Assembly (NCBI GenBank): GCA_902796095.1
Contig: CADBNP010000279.1
Coordinates: forward strand, 1 to 6,581
Source: an uncultured Aeromonadales bacterium
GTDB taxonomy: Bacteria; Pseudomonadota; Gammaproteobacteria; Enterobacterales; Succinivibrionaceae
DNA length: 6,581 nucleotides
Direction of reading: 5' to 3'
The position numbers were made by a program, and so were the translations under genes. The notes below the pieces were generated by a model. It did no database searches, was not told the DNA's origin, and saw only the letters and a program-made list of their open reading frames with translations. Position 1 is the first letter of the stretch; each line of letters begins with the position of its first letter. Positions 1-5,751 of the stretch are shown one piece after another.

Positions 1-30
1 GATATTTTACCTAAAGAGTTTTTGATTTTA

Positions 31-57
31 TATCACCAAAGTGATACTTTGGTATCA
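31..57. promoter_or_regulatory. Overlapping palindromes, likely operator of the ART/XRE module
   Basis: Three nested perfect inverted repeats lie just before the toxin-like gene. They are TATCAC-caaa-GTGATA (31-46), TGATAC-tttg-GTATCA (42-57), and a central ACCAAAG-tgata-CTTTGGT (35-53). Two 16 bp palindromes sharing five bases suit cooperative binding by two dimers of an XRE-type repressor, and the gene two places downstream encodes one. A weak promoter match (TTTACC at 6-11, 17 bp gap, TATATC at 29-34) would place the operator across the -10 and the transcription start. The palindromes are seen directly. Autoregulation by the XRE protein is inferred from how such modules usually work. Confidence 0.6.
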
Positions 58-73
58 AATGCAAAATTGCACA

Positions 74-767
74 ATGGACAAAGTAATTACCGTCTATCAC
101 GGTTCAAAGCAGATCGTAGAGGTTCCAGTCTTCGGACTCGGCAGAAAGAACAACGACTTCGGTCAAGGATTCTACTGTACCGGTAACATCGATCTTGCGA
201 AAGAATGGGCCGTCTCCTCACTGTGTGACGGGTTCACAAACCGCTACACCCTGAATACTGAGTATCTGAACATCCTGAACCTGAACAGTCCTGATTACAC
301 AATCCTCAACTGGATTGCTGTTCTCGTGGATCATCGTCTGTTTAGCATCAGGACACCCGTCGCAGGAAGAGCAAAGCAATACTTGATCGGGCACTTCGGA
401 ATCAACGTAAATGCTTTACGATCTGATCACCGGGTACAGGGCAGACGATTCCTACTTTGACTATGCCGACGCTTTCCTCAACAATGCTATCACTGTCGAA
501 CAGTTGTCCCGTGCCCTGCTACTGGGAAAACTCGGAGAGCAGATCGTCATCAAGTCAAAGTTCGCATTTTCAAAAATTAAGTACAAAGACTTTGAAGTGG
601 CGGAAAGGGACATGTACCACATCCTTCGCAAAGCAAGAGACGACAAAGCAAATCAAACCTATCAGAATATCCTGAAAGAAGAATCTGACGGTCTGTATAT
701 CCAGGACATAATCAGAGGAGGTATTTCAAATGATGATCCACGCATACCAAGAAACATACCTGAGTAG
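74..767 (+). pseudogene. DUF3990-type PARP-like ADP-ribosyltransferase, frameshifted (toxin-like)
   Basis: The gene is split between two frames. The first part reads from ATG 74 to a stop ending at 460, and the second is open from about 411 to 767. Removing one T from the run at 415-417 joins them into 230 residues with smooth DUF3990-like sequence across the joint (INVNA then YDLITGYRADDSYF). The protein shows the H-Y-E pattern of PARP-like transferases: YHGS (H9), DFGQGFY (Y34, like the PARP GKGIYF motif) and LGEQIV (E155). As it stands, translation gives about 128 residues without E155, so an active enzyme is not expected. I chose ATG 74 because homologues begin close to the YHGS motif. 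ATG 59 and GTG 41 are in frame, but GTG 41 lies inside the operator, and none has a clear Shine-Dalgarno. The gene overlaps the XRE gene by 38 bp. The toxin role and substrate are inferred. The shift may be true decay or a base-calling error. Confidence 0.8.
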
Positions 768-1370
768 GGCTCAGACTACACTTGGAGACGCTTTCGACTA
801 CTCCATAAACACCTGCCATATTCCCGGTCCGGACTTCATTAAACTATTTACCGCCAGTTCCGTCAGCAGACGAATGGAAAACGGCGAGCCTGCTTATATT
901 TCAGGAAAAAGCGGAATTGAGATCGTATGCGATGTTATTCTGGAATCCACCGGAAAACAACTCGAAGCCGAGCCACAGGAAAACTTCGGTCGTTCACGGG
1001 AATACTGGATCGGCTGGGCGGTCTGCTACTATCAGTGGTTCTCTGCAAGAAACTACAGGGACATCTTCAAAGTACTGTCCTATGAAGATCTGACAAGCAT
1101 GTACTATCCCTTCACGAAGCTGACATTACAAAATTCGTAGATATTGCAGATGAAAAGATGCGGGAGCATTTCAGGGACACCAACCTGAAACGGATCCGCA
1201 GCTCCTACGGCTGCACGCAGTCTGAACTTGCCAAACGTTCCGGTGTTACACTCCGCTCGATCCAGATGTACGAGCAGCGAAAGAAAGACATCAACAAGGC
1301 GAGTGCCGATGCTGTCTACTGCATTTCCAAAGTTCTCGGCTGCAGCATGGAAAACCTTCTGGAGAAATAG
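730..1370 (+). pseudogene. XRE-family regulator / antitoxin-like protein, frameshifted
   Basis: Two open segments belong to one gene: 730-1140 (136 codons) and the frame that continues to 1370. The break is at the C run 1108-1110. Adding one C gives MYYPLHEADITKFVDIAD and an uninterrupted 213-residue protein. Residues 1-125 form an N-terminal domain with a conserved-looking ENFGRSREYW stretch followed by GWAVCYYQW, of unknown function. Residues about 149-209 form a Cro/C1-type helix-turn-helix (TQSELAKRSGVTLRSIQMYE). The start is supported by a strong Shine-Dalgarno (AGAGGAGG, 714-721) 8 nt before ATG 730; ATG 733 is the alternative. In the family it probably represses the module and neutralises the ART-fold partner, which is inference. 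Unrepaired, the N-terminal domain ends at 1140 without its DNA-binding part. The 70-residue helix-turn-helix could only be made from the weakly served ATG 1158. Confidence 0.8.
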
Positions 1371-1493
1371 AGCCCCAGTCCACAGAAGTTCATGTCAGGC
1401 TGCAGGTGATTTCTTAAGGCAGCGTGTCTCATGCCGGCAGATCCAAATTCAGAACCTTAACCCACGGTAAAAAATGTATATGCCGCACACACT

Positions 1494-1516
1494 AAAAAAG
1501 GAGCATAAGCTCCTTT
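1494..1516 (-). terminator. Rho-independent terminator of the minus-strand exported-protein gene
   Basis: The stem AAAGGAGC (1497-1504) and GCTCCTTT (1509-1516) forms 8 perfect pairs around an ATAA loop. On the minus strand it is followed by a run of six T, 38 nt beyond the stop codon of the gene ending at 1554. On the plus strand only TTT follows, so for the convergent XRE gene ending at 1370 it would be a weaker, partly bidirectional stop. Bases 1371-1493 hold nothing else I recognise. Confidence 0.8.
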
Positions 1517-1553
1517 CTGCAACAAATCTGTACTCTAAACAATTCTTTTTGTA

Positions 1554-1880
1554 TTACTTATACTGAGACTGACCGTTGCCCTTAAGATTGATTACAGTAG
1601 CGTTACCAGGGAAATCAAAATAATCCTCATAGCCGCCTTCGGTTGATTCAACACGTAGATCAAACTTGTCGAATTCGATATTAACTTTGACGTGAAGAGT
1701 CTCGCCAGGGTTGATAACTTCTCCCTCAATAACGTTCTCTTCCCAGTCATCAACCTCTGAATCACTGATGTAAATAGCATTAATAACTGATGATGTAGAA
1801 TTGATAACATCAATATCAGCGTTTGCAGTAAAAGCAAATAAAGAAAGAACGGAACCAGCAATTAAACTACCAAGTTTCAT
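1554..1880 (-). CDS. Small exported protein of unknown function
   Basis: This is a 108-residue protein with a clear Sec signal peptide: MKLG, a hydrophobic core, and a probable cleavage site after ANA at residue 21. It leaves an acidic mature chain of about 87 residues. I chose ATG 1880 rather than the start six codons upstream because the signal peptide begins there and GGAG lies 7 nt before it. The mature part (VINSTSSVINAIYIS, then DDWEENVI, then VINPGETLHVKV) has alternating strands and a Gly/Pro turn. It resembles small secreted beta-sandwich proteins that start with an N(N/S)T-type strand and carry a DxWxxN/D stretch. That resemblance is from memory, and no enzymatic motif or cysteine is visible. 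It is likely periplasmic and monocistronic, with its own terminator at 1494-1516. Confidence 0.75.
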   Translation of the reverse strand: MKLGSLIAGSVLSLFAFTANADIDVINSTSSVINAIYISDSEVDDWEENVIEGEVINPGETLHVKVNIEFDKFDLRVESTEGGYEDYFDFPGNATVINLKGNGQSQYK

Positions 1881-1969
1881 TTTATATCTCCATAACAAAA
1901 GTACCGGAACAAAAATCTATACACAGATTTTGACCTGCAGAAAAGAAATGCTGGAATGAATTGAACTCG

Positions 1970-1989
1970 CTGCAGTTTCTAAACTGCAG
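1970..1989. repeat. Sharp 9-bp palindrome upstream of the exported-protein gene
   Basis: CTGCAGTTT (1970-1978) and AAACTGCAG (1981-1989) form a perfect inverted repeat with a 2 bp centre. It extends outward by a G-T and a C-G pair. The tiny centre makes an RNA hairpin less natural than a two-fold protein-binding site. It sits about 90 bp before the start of the minus-strand gene at 1880, so it could regulate that gene. No binding protein can be named. Confidence 0.5.
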
Positions 1990-2299
1990 TGCATTTGTAC
2001 CACAACTGTTCATTTTATGTCAAGAAATCATGTGCATGCATAAATCCATCCTGGAACACATCAGACAGTGATTTTAGTAAAAAGGCTTCATATGAAAGTC
2101 CAGGCAAACAACAGTTAAGAAAGGATCTGAATGCCGCCGTCTGCATACATAAACTTCACGTGAACCGTTATCTGTTACATTCAAATTCAGCCGGTATCCG
2201 GTGATTATTATGCTACAGCAGCTTAAAATTTTCATTTTTTTTCTTCATACTCCGTTATGATAAGCAGGATGATTTTGATAAATTGTTTTAGGACAGTTA
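1990..2299. other. Non-coding stretch with a doubtful transposase-like remnant
   Basis: No convincing gene lies between the palindrome and the promoter at 2300. One plus-strand reading frame, open from GTG 1989 to the stop at 2204, has no Shine-Dalgarno and an unlikely composition. It does contain RKDLNAAVCI (2118-2147), which resembles the RuvC-III motif (D-R-D-x-N-A-A-x-N-I) near the end of TnpB-family proteins. The zinc-ribbon cysteines that should precede that motif are absent, and no other TnpB motif is visible. A T-rich run follows at 2230-2245. I call no gene here. Confidence 0.3.
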
Positions 2300-2328
2300 T
2301 TTACATTTAAATGCAGAATTACTATAAT
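2300..2328 (+). promoter_or_regulatory. Strong sigma70-type promoter of the ArdC-like gene
   Basis: TTTACA (2300-2305, one mismatch to TTGACA) is followed after exactly 17 bp by a perfect TATAAT (2323-2328). Transcription would start near 2335, leaving an untranslated leader of about 147 nt before ATG 2482. That is long for a single gene. A 15-codon reading frame at 2407-2454 lies in the leader, but nothing shows that it is used. Confidence 0.7.
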
Positions 2329-2481
2329 AGTAGAAATAACATACATATGTTTTACCATTTTACACAAAGAAAAGATTTGCCACAGAGCAAAAATAAATTC
2401 ATCAAAATGTATCACGGCAAACCATCTGCCATTCTCAGCAGAACTGCAGCATGATCCGAAACTCTACAGGAGATACAGAGT

Positions 2482-3372
2482 ATGGTTGAAAATACCAGCA
2501 GAAAAAAAGAACAGGGCGAACTTGACGAACTGTTTGAACGGGTTGGAATGTACAGTAAGGGAAAAGATCTGCACGAACTTTTCAAATTCATCAGAAAATT
2601 CAGAAAGATGGCTCCCTACAACGCCATGCTGCTTCATATTCAGCGTCCGGGAAGCATCTATGTAGCCTCTGCTGATGACTGGGAGACGAGATTCAACCGT
2701 TCCGTAAAGCCGGAGGCCAGACCTCTTGTACTGCTCAAGCCCTTCGGTCCGGTCAAGTTTGTATTTGACGTACAGGATACTGAAGGAACAGAGCCGTTTC
2801 CTGAAGAGATTCTCGAACCCTTCAAAATTCCTGATGAGGAGCATGCAGAAGAATGTGGGAATGCGCTGAACAAACTTATATCGCGACTTGCTGCCGACGG
2901 TATTTCATACCATGAGTCGAATGACGGATCTGCCTCGGCCGGACGCATTCAAAGAGCAGACATAATGAATCATAGGAAGCAGTATGGCAAATTTATGATG
3001 AATATTAAATACAATCTCATAGTCAATCAAAACCTTGGTGTTATGGAACGATTTGTAACAGTAATTCATGAACTCGGACATCTGTTCTGCGGTCATCTCG
3101 GAACTCCTGATGAAAACAGATGGATAGATCGGAGTTGTATTGAAAGCCGTACAATTAGGGAATTTGAAGCGGAAAGTGTCTCATGGCTGGTATGTGCAAG
3201 AATGGGCATAGATTCAAAGTCAGAAAAATATCTGTCAGGTTATCTGGAAGAAAAAGTGCCGATACCGCAGATCAGTCTTGATCAGGTACTTAAGGCGGCA
3301 GGAATGATTGAAGCAAGAATAAACGGCTACGTCAGTCCGTGCAAAAAACTGATATACAGTATTTTGAAGTGA
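2482..3372 (+). CDS. ArdC-like protein with zinc metallopeptidase domain
   Basis: The 296-residue product has the layout of ArdC-type antirestriction proteins. The N-terminal part (about residues 30-105) includes YNAMLLHIQRPGSIYVAS, DDW and VKFVFDVQDTEG, as in the ssDNA-binding domain of ArdC relatives. The C-terminal part (about 160-296) is a gluzincin-like peptidase with H196-E-L-G-H200. A downstream EFEAESVSWLV supplies the probable third zinc ligand (E229, less likely E231). An AGGAGA 8 nt before ATG 2482 fixes the start, and a strong promoter at 2300-2328 precedes it. ArdC on plasmids and integrative elements protects incoming DNA from restriction. Here the gene stands alone, with no conjugation or phage gene in view, so it may be a leftover of a mobile element or a housekeeping relative. 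Annotation as an ImmA/IrrE-family endopeptidase is the main alternative. Its target is unknown. Confidence 0.8.
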   Translation: MVENTSRKKEQGELDELFERVGMYSKGKDLHELFKFIRKFRKMAPYNAMLLHIQRPGSIYVASADDWETRFNRSVKPEARPLVLLKPFGPVKFVFDVQDTEGTEPFPEEILEPFKIPDEEHAEECGNALNKLISRLAADGISYHESNDGSASAGRIQRADIMNHRKQYGKFMMNIKYNLIVNQNLGVMERFVTVIHELGHLFCGHLGTPDENRWIDRSCIESRTIREFEAESVSWLVCARMGIDSKSEKYLSGYLEEKVPIPQISLDQVLKAAGMIEARINGYVSPCKKLIYSILK

Positions 3373-3460
3373 TCACGGAAAATGCTCCCTTCATCTGATG
3401 GAGTAGAAAAAGGCAGACTCCATAAAATACAGCTCTTGTTGAAGAGAAAAGGGAGGATTT

Positions 3461-3513
3461 GTGATAAATTAAAAAGTAATTTAAATCACTAAACATTTAT
3501 CACTGATTTTTTT
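3461..3513 (+). terminator. AT-rich inverted repeat with T-run, possible terminator or operator
   Basis: GTGATAAAT (3461-3469) and ATTTATCAC (3495-3503) are perfect inverted copies separated by 25 bp, and a run of seven T follows at 3507-3513. A third related copy (AATCACT, 3484-3490) lies inside the loop. The T-run favours termination after the ArdC-like gene that ends at 3372. The AT-rich stem and large loop are poor for a terminator, and the repeated GTGAT words in front of the next gene would equally fit a regulator site. Confidence 0.35.
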
Positions 3514-3544
3514 AGTTGTAAATTTTACTTATGCACAGTTACTT

Positions 3545-4057
3545 ATGAAACTTCTTTCAGCTTTTACTGCTCTATTGTGTGCCTTCTTTAATCACGGAGT
3601 GCTGGCTGACAGCTGCGCCGGAAAGCTGGCGGGAACCTGGATTGAAGCCGGCATGAATTCTGAATCGAATACAGAAGGACTGATCCTGGAATTTACAGGA
3701 AACAGAGAGATAACAATAAATAATCTGCTGGAAAATCCGGTAACCGTCAGATATGAAATTCCCGAAAGACCATATATGAAGCGACCTGAAAAGGGTGCAT
3801 TCAGCATTACCTACACTCACAGATACAAGAAAATGTCCTCCGGAATTCTCATCAGCACCTCTTTTACCCAGGAGCTTTACTATCATGAGGAAAACGGACT
3901 GCCAATTCTTTCAGAAACAAACTTTGAACATGACGGTTGCGGTCTGATGATTACCAGTGAATATCTGCCGAAGGACAGGTATGTAAAGGGATTTACTTCA
4001 GAACTGTCGAAAAAAATCAACGATTCATGCACAGATGGCAGACCGAGAGGAAGGTAG
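3545..4057 (+). CDS. Exported protein of unknown function, three cysteines in mature part
   Basis: The product has 170 residues and starts with a typical signal peptide (MKLLSAF, hydrophobic core, VLA at 19-21), predicted to be cut before DSC. The mature chain of about 149 residues is rich in beta-type stretches and has cysteines at 24, 132 and 162, which could form a disulphide in the periplasm. The opening LAGTWIE recalls the G-x-W strand of lipocalin-like barrels, but that is too short to assign a family. I kept ATG 3545 because the signal peptide begins exactly there. It has no Shine-Dalgarno, and a 9 bp direct repeat (TTACTTATG at 3525 and 3539) covers the start. The gene is preceded by the AT-rich inverted repeat, and no partner gene shares its strand nearby. 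Function is unknown. Confidence 0.7.
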   Translation: MKLLSAFTALLCAFFNHGVLADSCAGKLAGTWIEAGMNSESNTEGLILEFTGNREITINNLLENPVTVRYEIPERPYMKRPEKGAFSITYTHRYKKMSSGILISTSFTQELYYHEENGLPILSETNFEHDGCGLMITSEYLPKDRYVKGFTSELSKKINDSCTDGRPRGR

Positions 4058-4253
4058 TTCTGGTGAATGTTTCACATAACGAATGGTGGAACACTGAAGA
4101 AGCTGTATACCGTTTCAGGCTCACTGCTGAGAGGATGCCGTACACATGGGATCATGATTAACCATGTAAATCCGGACAAAAAGGCATTATGATCACATTC
4201 CAGAAAAACTGTCGCTACGCTCTGTATGTCAAAAGCGAAACAGAGATACAAAG

Positions 4254-4291
4254 GCAGTCAGAGACAAAAAAAGATCGAATCCGCTGACTGC
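4254..4291. repeat. 8-bp inverted repeat downstream of the Lrp-like gene
   Basis: GCAGTCAG (4254-4261) and CTGACTGC (4284-4291) are perfect inverted copies around a 22 bp loop that contains A7 (T7 on the minus strand). The T-run lies inside the loop rather than after the stem, so it is not a standard terminator for the minus-strand gene ending at 4317. The rest of 4058-4316 holds only short open frames without ribosome binding sites. Confidence 0.35.
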
Positions 4292-4316
4292 TCGCACTGT
4301 GCTCGTCATGAAAATC

Positions 4317-4796
4317 CTATTTGCCAAGTGCCGTAAGAGCCTGCTCGGAAAGATCCGGATCGACTCCGCGTGGTTCCACTGCCGTTGAAAATACAATCTG
4401 AGTGTTTGTAACTCCGAAACTTTTCTGCAGAAAACCTATAAAACCATCAAGCTCCATAGTTGTTTTGAAGGCAACCTTGATCAGCATGGAATAACTTCCG
4501 GTAACACAGTTACACTCAAGAACGTTCGAACATGTCTCGATATACTGGTAAAAATCAGGTTTGCCGGTAGGAGGAACCTCCAGATTGATAAATGCTGTTA
4601 TATTGAAACCCAGCTTGTACTGATCAATCGTTACCGAATACCCCTTGATCACGCCGGTATTCTGGAGTTTTTCGATTCTTGAGGATACCGCCGGTGTGGA
4701 CAGTTCCACCTTTTCAGCAAGATATTTAAGAGAATATCTGGCATTTTCCTGGAGAAGTTTAAGTAATTTAATATCCGTGCTGTCCAACTGTTCCAT
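4317..4796 (-). CDS. Lrp/AsnC-family transcriptional regulator
   Basis: The 159-residue protein has the full two-domain layout of the family. The N-terminal winged helix-turn-helix reads LDSTDIKLLKLLQENAR, then LKYLAEKVELSTPAVSSRI and EKLQNTGVIKGY (about residues 4-57). The C-terminal RAM effector and oligomerisation domain (about 62-145) includes the GSYSMLIKVAF strand. Such proteins form dimers to octamers and sense an amino acid or related small molecule; the ligand cannot be read from the sequence. ATG 4796 fits the family start (MEQLDSTD). GTG 4811, five codons upstream, is open, and neither start has a good Shine-Dalgarno. The promoter candidate at 4829-4856 leaves a leader of about 25 nt to ATG 4796, which agrees with the choice. 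It is divergent from dnaT and may control itself. No biosynthetic or transport target is adjacent. Confidence 0.9.
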   Translation of the reverse strand: MEQLDSTDIKLLKLLQENARYSLKYLAEKVELSTPAVSSRIEKLQNTGVIKGYSVTIDQYKLGFNITAFINLEVPPTGKPDFYQYIETCSNVLECNCVTGSYSMLIKVAFKTTMELDGFIGFLQKSFGVTNTQIVFSTAVEPRGVDPDLSEQALTALGK

Positions 4797-4828
4797 ATGC
4801 TCGTAACACACTCTCTTGTGGAATAAAA

Positions 4829-4856
4829 CTTATTTCCGCGTTTCTGATCCTGTCAG
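4829..4856 (-). promoter_or_regulatory. Promoter candidate for the Lrp-like gene
   Basis: Read on the minus strand, CTGACA (4856-4851, one mismatch to TTGACA) is followed after 16 bp by AATAAG (4834-4829, four of six to TATAAT). Transcription would begin near 4822, shortly before ATG 4796. The -35 is good and the -10 moderate. Confidence 0.45.
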
Positions 4857-4905
4857 CGGAATACTTTCCTGTTATCCTGTGTCTGTGATTGCTGGATCGG
4901 ATTTC

Positions 4906-4928
4906 CTGAAACGTCAGTTATGTTTCAG
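4906..4928. repeat. 7-bp inverted repeat in the divergent intergenic region
   Basis: CTGAAAC (4906-4912) and GTTTCAG (4922-4928) form a perfect inverted repeat around 9 bp. No T-run follows on either strand. It lies about 50 bp upstream of the Lrp-like promoter and could be an operator; nothing else supports a role. Confidence 0.3.
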
Positions 4929-4943
4929 CAAAAGATCCTGATC

Positions 4944-4982
4944 CTGCCGGCTGAAGGATGACAGTACAAAGACAGCCGGCAG
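4944..4982. repeat. GC-rich 9-bp inverted repeat between the lrp-like gene and dnaT
   Basis: CTGCCGGCT (4944-4952) and AGCCGGCAG (4974-4982) are perfect inverted copies with a 21 bp loop, in an otherwise AT-rich region. The next bases on the plus strand are AAAACG, and on the minus strand a T4 comes only after ten more bases, so neither direction is a proper intrinsic terminator. It could form a strong hairpin in a leader transcript or mark a repeat family. No second copy is in the window. Confidence 0.45.
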
Positions 4983-5110
4983 AAAACGACTAAAACCGAT
5001 GTGCCGTATTTTACTCCTCGAAGCAGAAAAATTAAAATCAAAAACCGGACAACATAAAAAAACAGAAAACTGTTCCGGGAATTTATTATTCTGCGACACC
5101 TTTTTCCCGT

Positions 5111-5116
5111 TATAAT
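5111..5116 (+). promoter_or_regulatory. -10 element of the probable dnaT-dnaC promoter
   Basis: A perfect TATAAT sits 30 bp before ATG 5147, flanked symmetrically as GTTAT-A-ATAAC. No good -35 is found 15-19 bp upstream, so the promoter may be weak or need an activator. Transcription would start near 5122, giving a leader of about 25 nt. Confidence 0.4.
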
Positions 5117-5146
5117 AACAGGTGTACTGAAAAATAAAGATGATCA

Positions 5147-5749
5147 ATGAACCAGAGTGAACTAGACAGACTGAACAACAGATTCATCAGCCACGAGGCG
5201 AGATCCCTCTATATTTTTGAAATCGGCAGAAATGCCGATACCTCTATGTCCTACACCGTAGACTACAACCGCCTGACTGAATCTCTGACAGTTTTAAACA
5301 GCGACGGCAAGCCAAATTTTATACCGTCACCGGAACAAATCACGGAATACATAAGGGAACTGATCAGCATAAAGCTGATCCGTCTTGCTCCAGGAACTGT
5401 AAAGAAATACGATGACTACCACGGACTTACGCTCATTCTTTCAGCTGCAGATACTTCAAGTTCGAGAGCAGCTCCTGTAATGAACTCCGGAGAACAGACC
5501 AGCATGCACGCAGGATGGCTGCCTTCAGAAGACTTCAAAACATTGGCACGCATGGGAATGCTAATAGATGCAGGCTACACTGAAAGCGAACTTTCAGACT
5601 TCCGCACATACTGGATGGTGAGACCGGATGTCAGATTAACAGCATCCCAGTGGGATCAGAGATTTGTAAGCTATCTTAAAAGACAACATTTTATAGAATC
5701 CGACAGAGTGACAGTGTACCGTGAAAGAGTCGGTCTGCAGAGAAAGTAA
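5147..5749 (+). CDS. dnaT: DnaT-like primosomal protein
   Basis: The 200-residue protein ends with the DnaT DNA-binding domain (about residues 124-180): WLPSEDFKTLARMGM, then YTESELSDFRTYW and ASQWDQRFVSYLKR. This parallels E. coli DnaT (WQPDEDF, then YTEQELAEFIAYW and VQWQQKL). The N-terminal part (about 18-105) corresponds to the oligomerisation half and is separated by a serine-rich linker around 103-120. In E. coli, DnaT binds PriB and ssDNA at restart sites and helps DnaC load DnaB helicase. At 200 residues it is slightly longer than the 179 of E. coli. A -10 box at 5111 precedes it, and the Shine-Dalgarno before ATG 5147 is poor (AAAGA). dnaC follows after 2 bp, which strongly supports the assignment and points to a shared transcript with coupled translation. 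Confidence 0.85.
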   Translation: MNQSELDRLNNRFISHEARSLYIFEIGRNADTSMSYTVDYNRLTESLTVLNSDGKPNFIPSPEQITEYIRELISIKLIRLAPGTVKKYDDYHGLTLILSAADTSSSRAAPVMNSGEQTSMHAGWLPSEDFKTLARMGMLIDAGYTESELSDFRTYWMVRPDVRLTASQWDQRFVSYLKRQHFIESDRVTVYRERVGLQRK

Positions 5750-5751
5750 AA

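Noticed and set aside
411..1120. Programmed ribosomal frameshifting to explain both split genes
   Set aside because: Neither junction has a recognised slippery heptamer, internal Shine-Dalgarno or stop codon in the right place. The two shifts also go in opposite directions, one needing a base removed and one needing a base added. Decay or read error is simpler.
1989..2204. 71-codon plus-strand frame as a gene
   Set aside because: It starts at a GTG inside the palindrome, has no Shine-Dalgarno and shows no protein-like pattern apart from the short DLNAA motif.
2464..2844. 126-codon minus-strand frame
   Set aside because: It lies opposite the clearly coding ArdC-like gene and has no motif or ribosome binding site of its own.
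3398..3423. ATGGAGT / ACTCCAT inverted repeat as terminator of the ArdC-like gene
   Set aside because: It has seven pairs with a 12 nt loop but no T-run afterwards.
4027..4161. 44-codon frame (MHRWQTERK...) after the exported-protein gene
   Set aside because: It overlaps the end of the preceding gene, lacks a Shine-Dalgarno and shows no recognisable domain.
4914..5147. 77-codon minus-strand frame in the divergent region
   Set aside because: It has no Shine-Dalgarno, its composition reflects AT-rich non-coding DNA, and it covers the dnaT promoter and inverted repeats.
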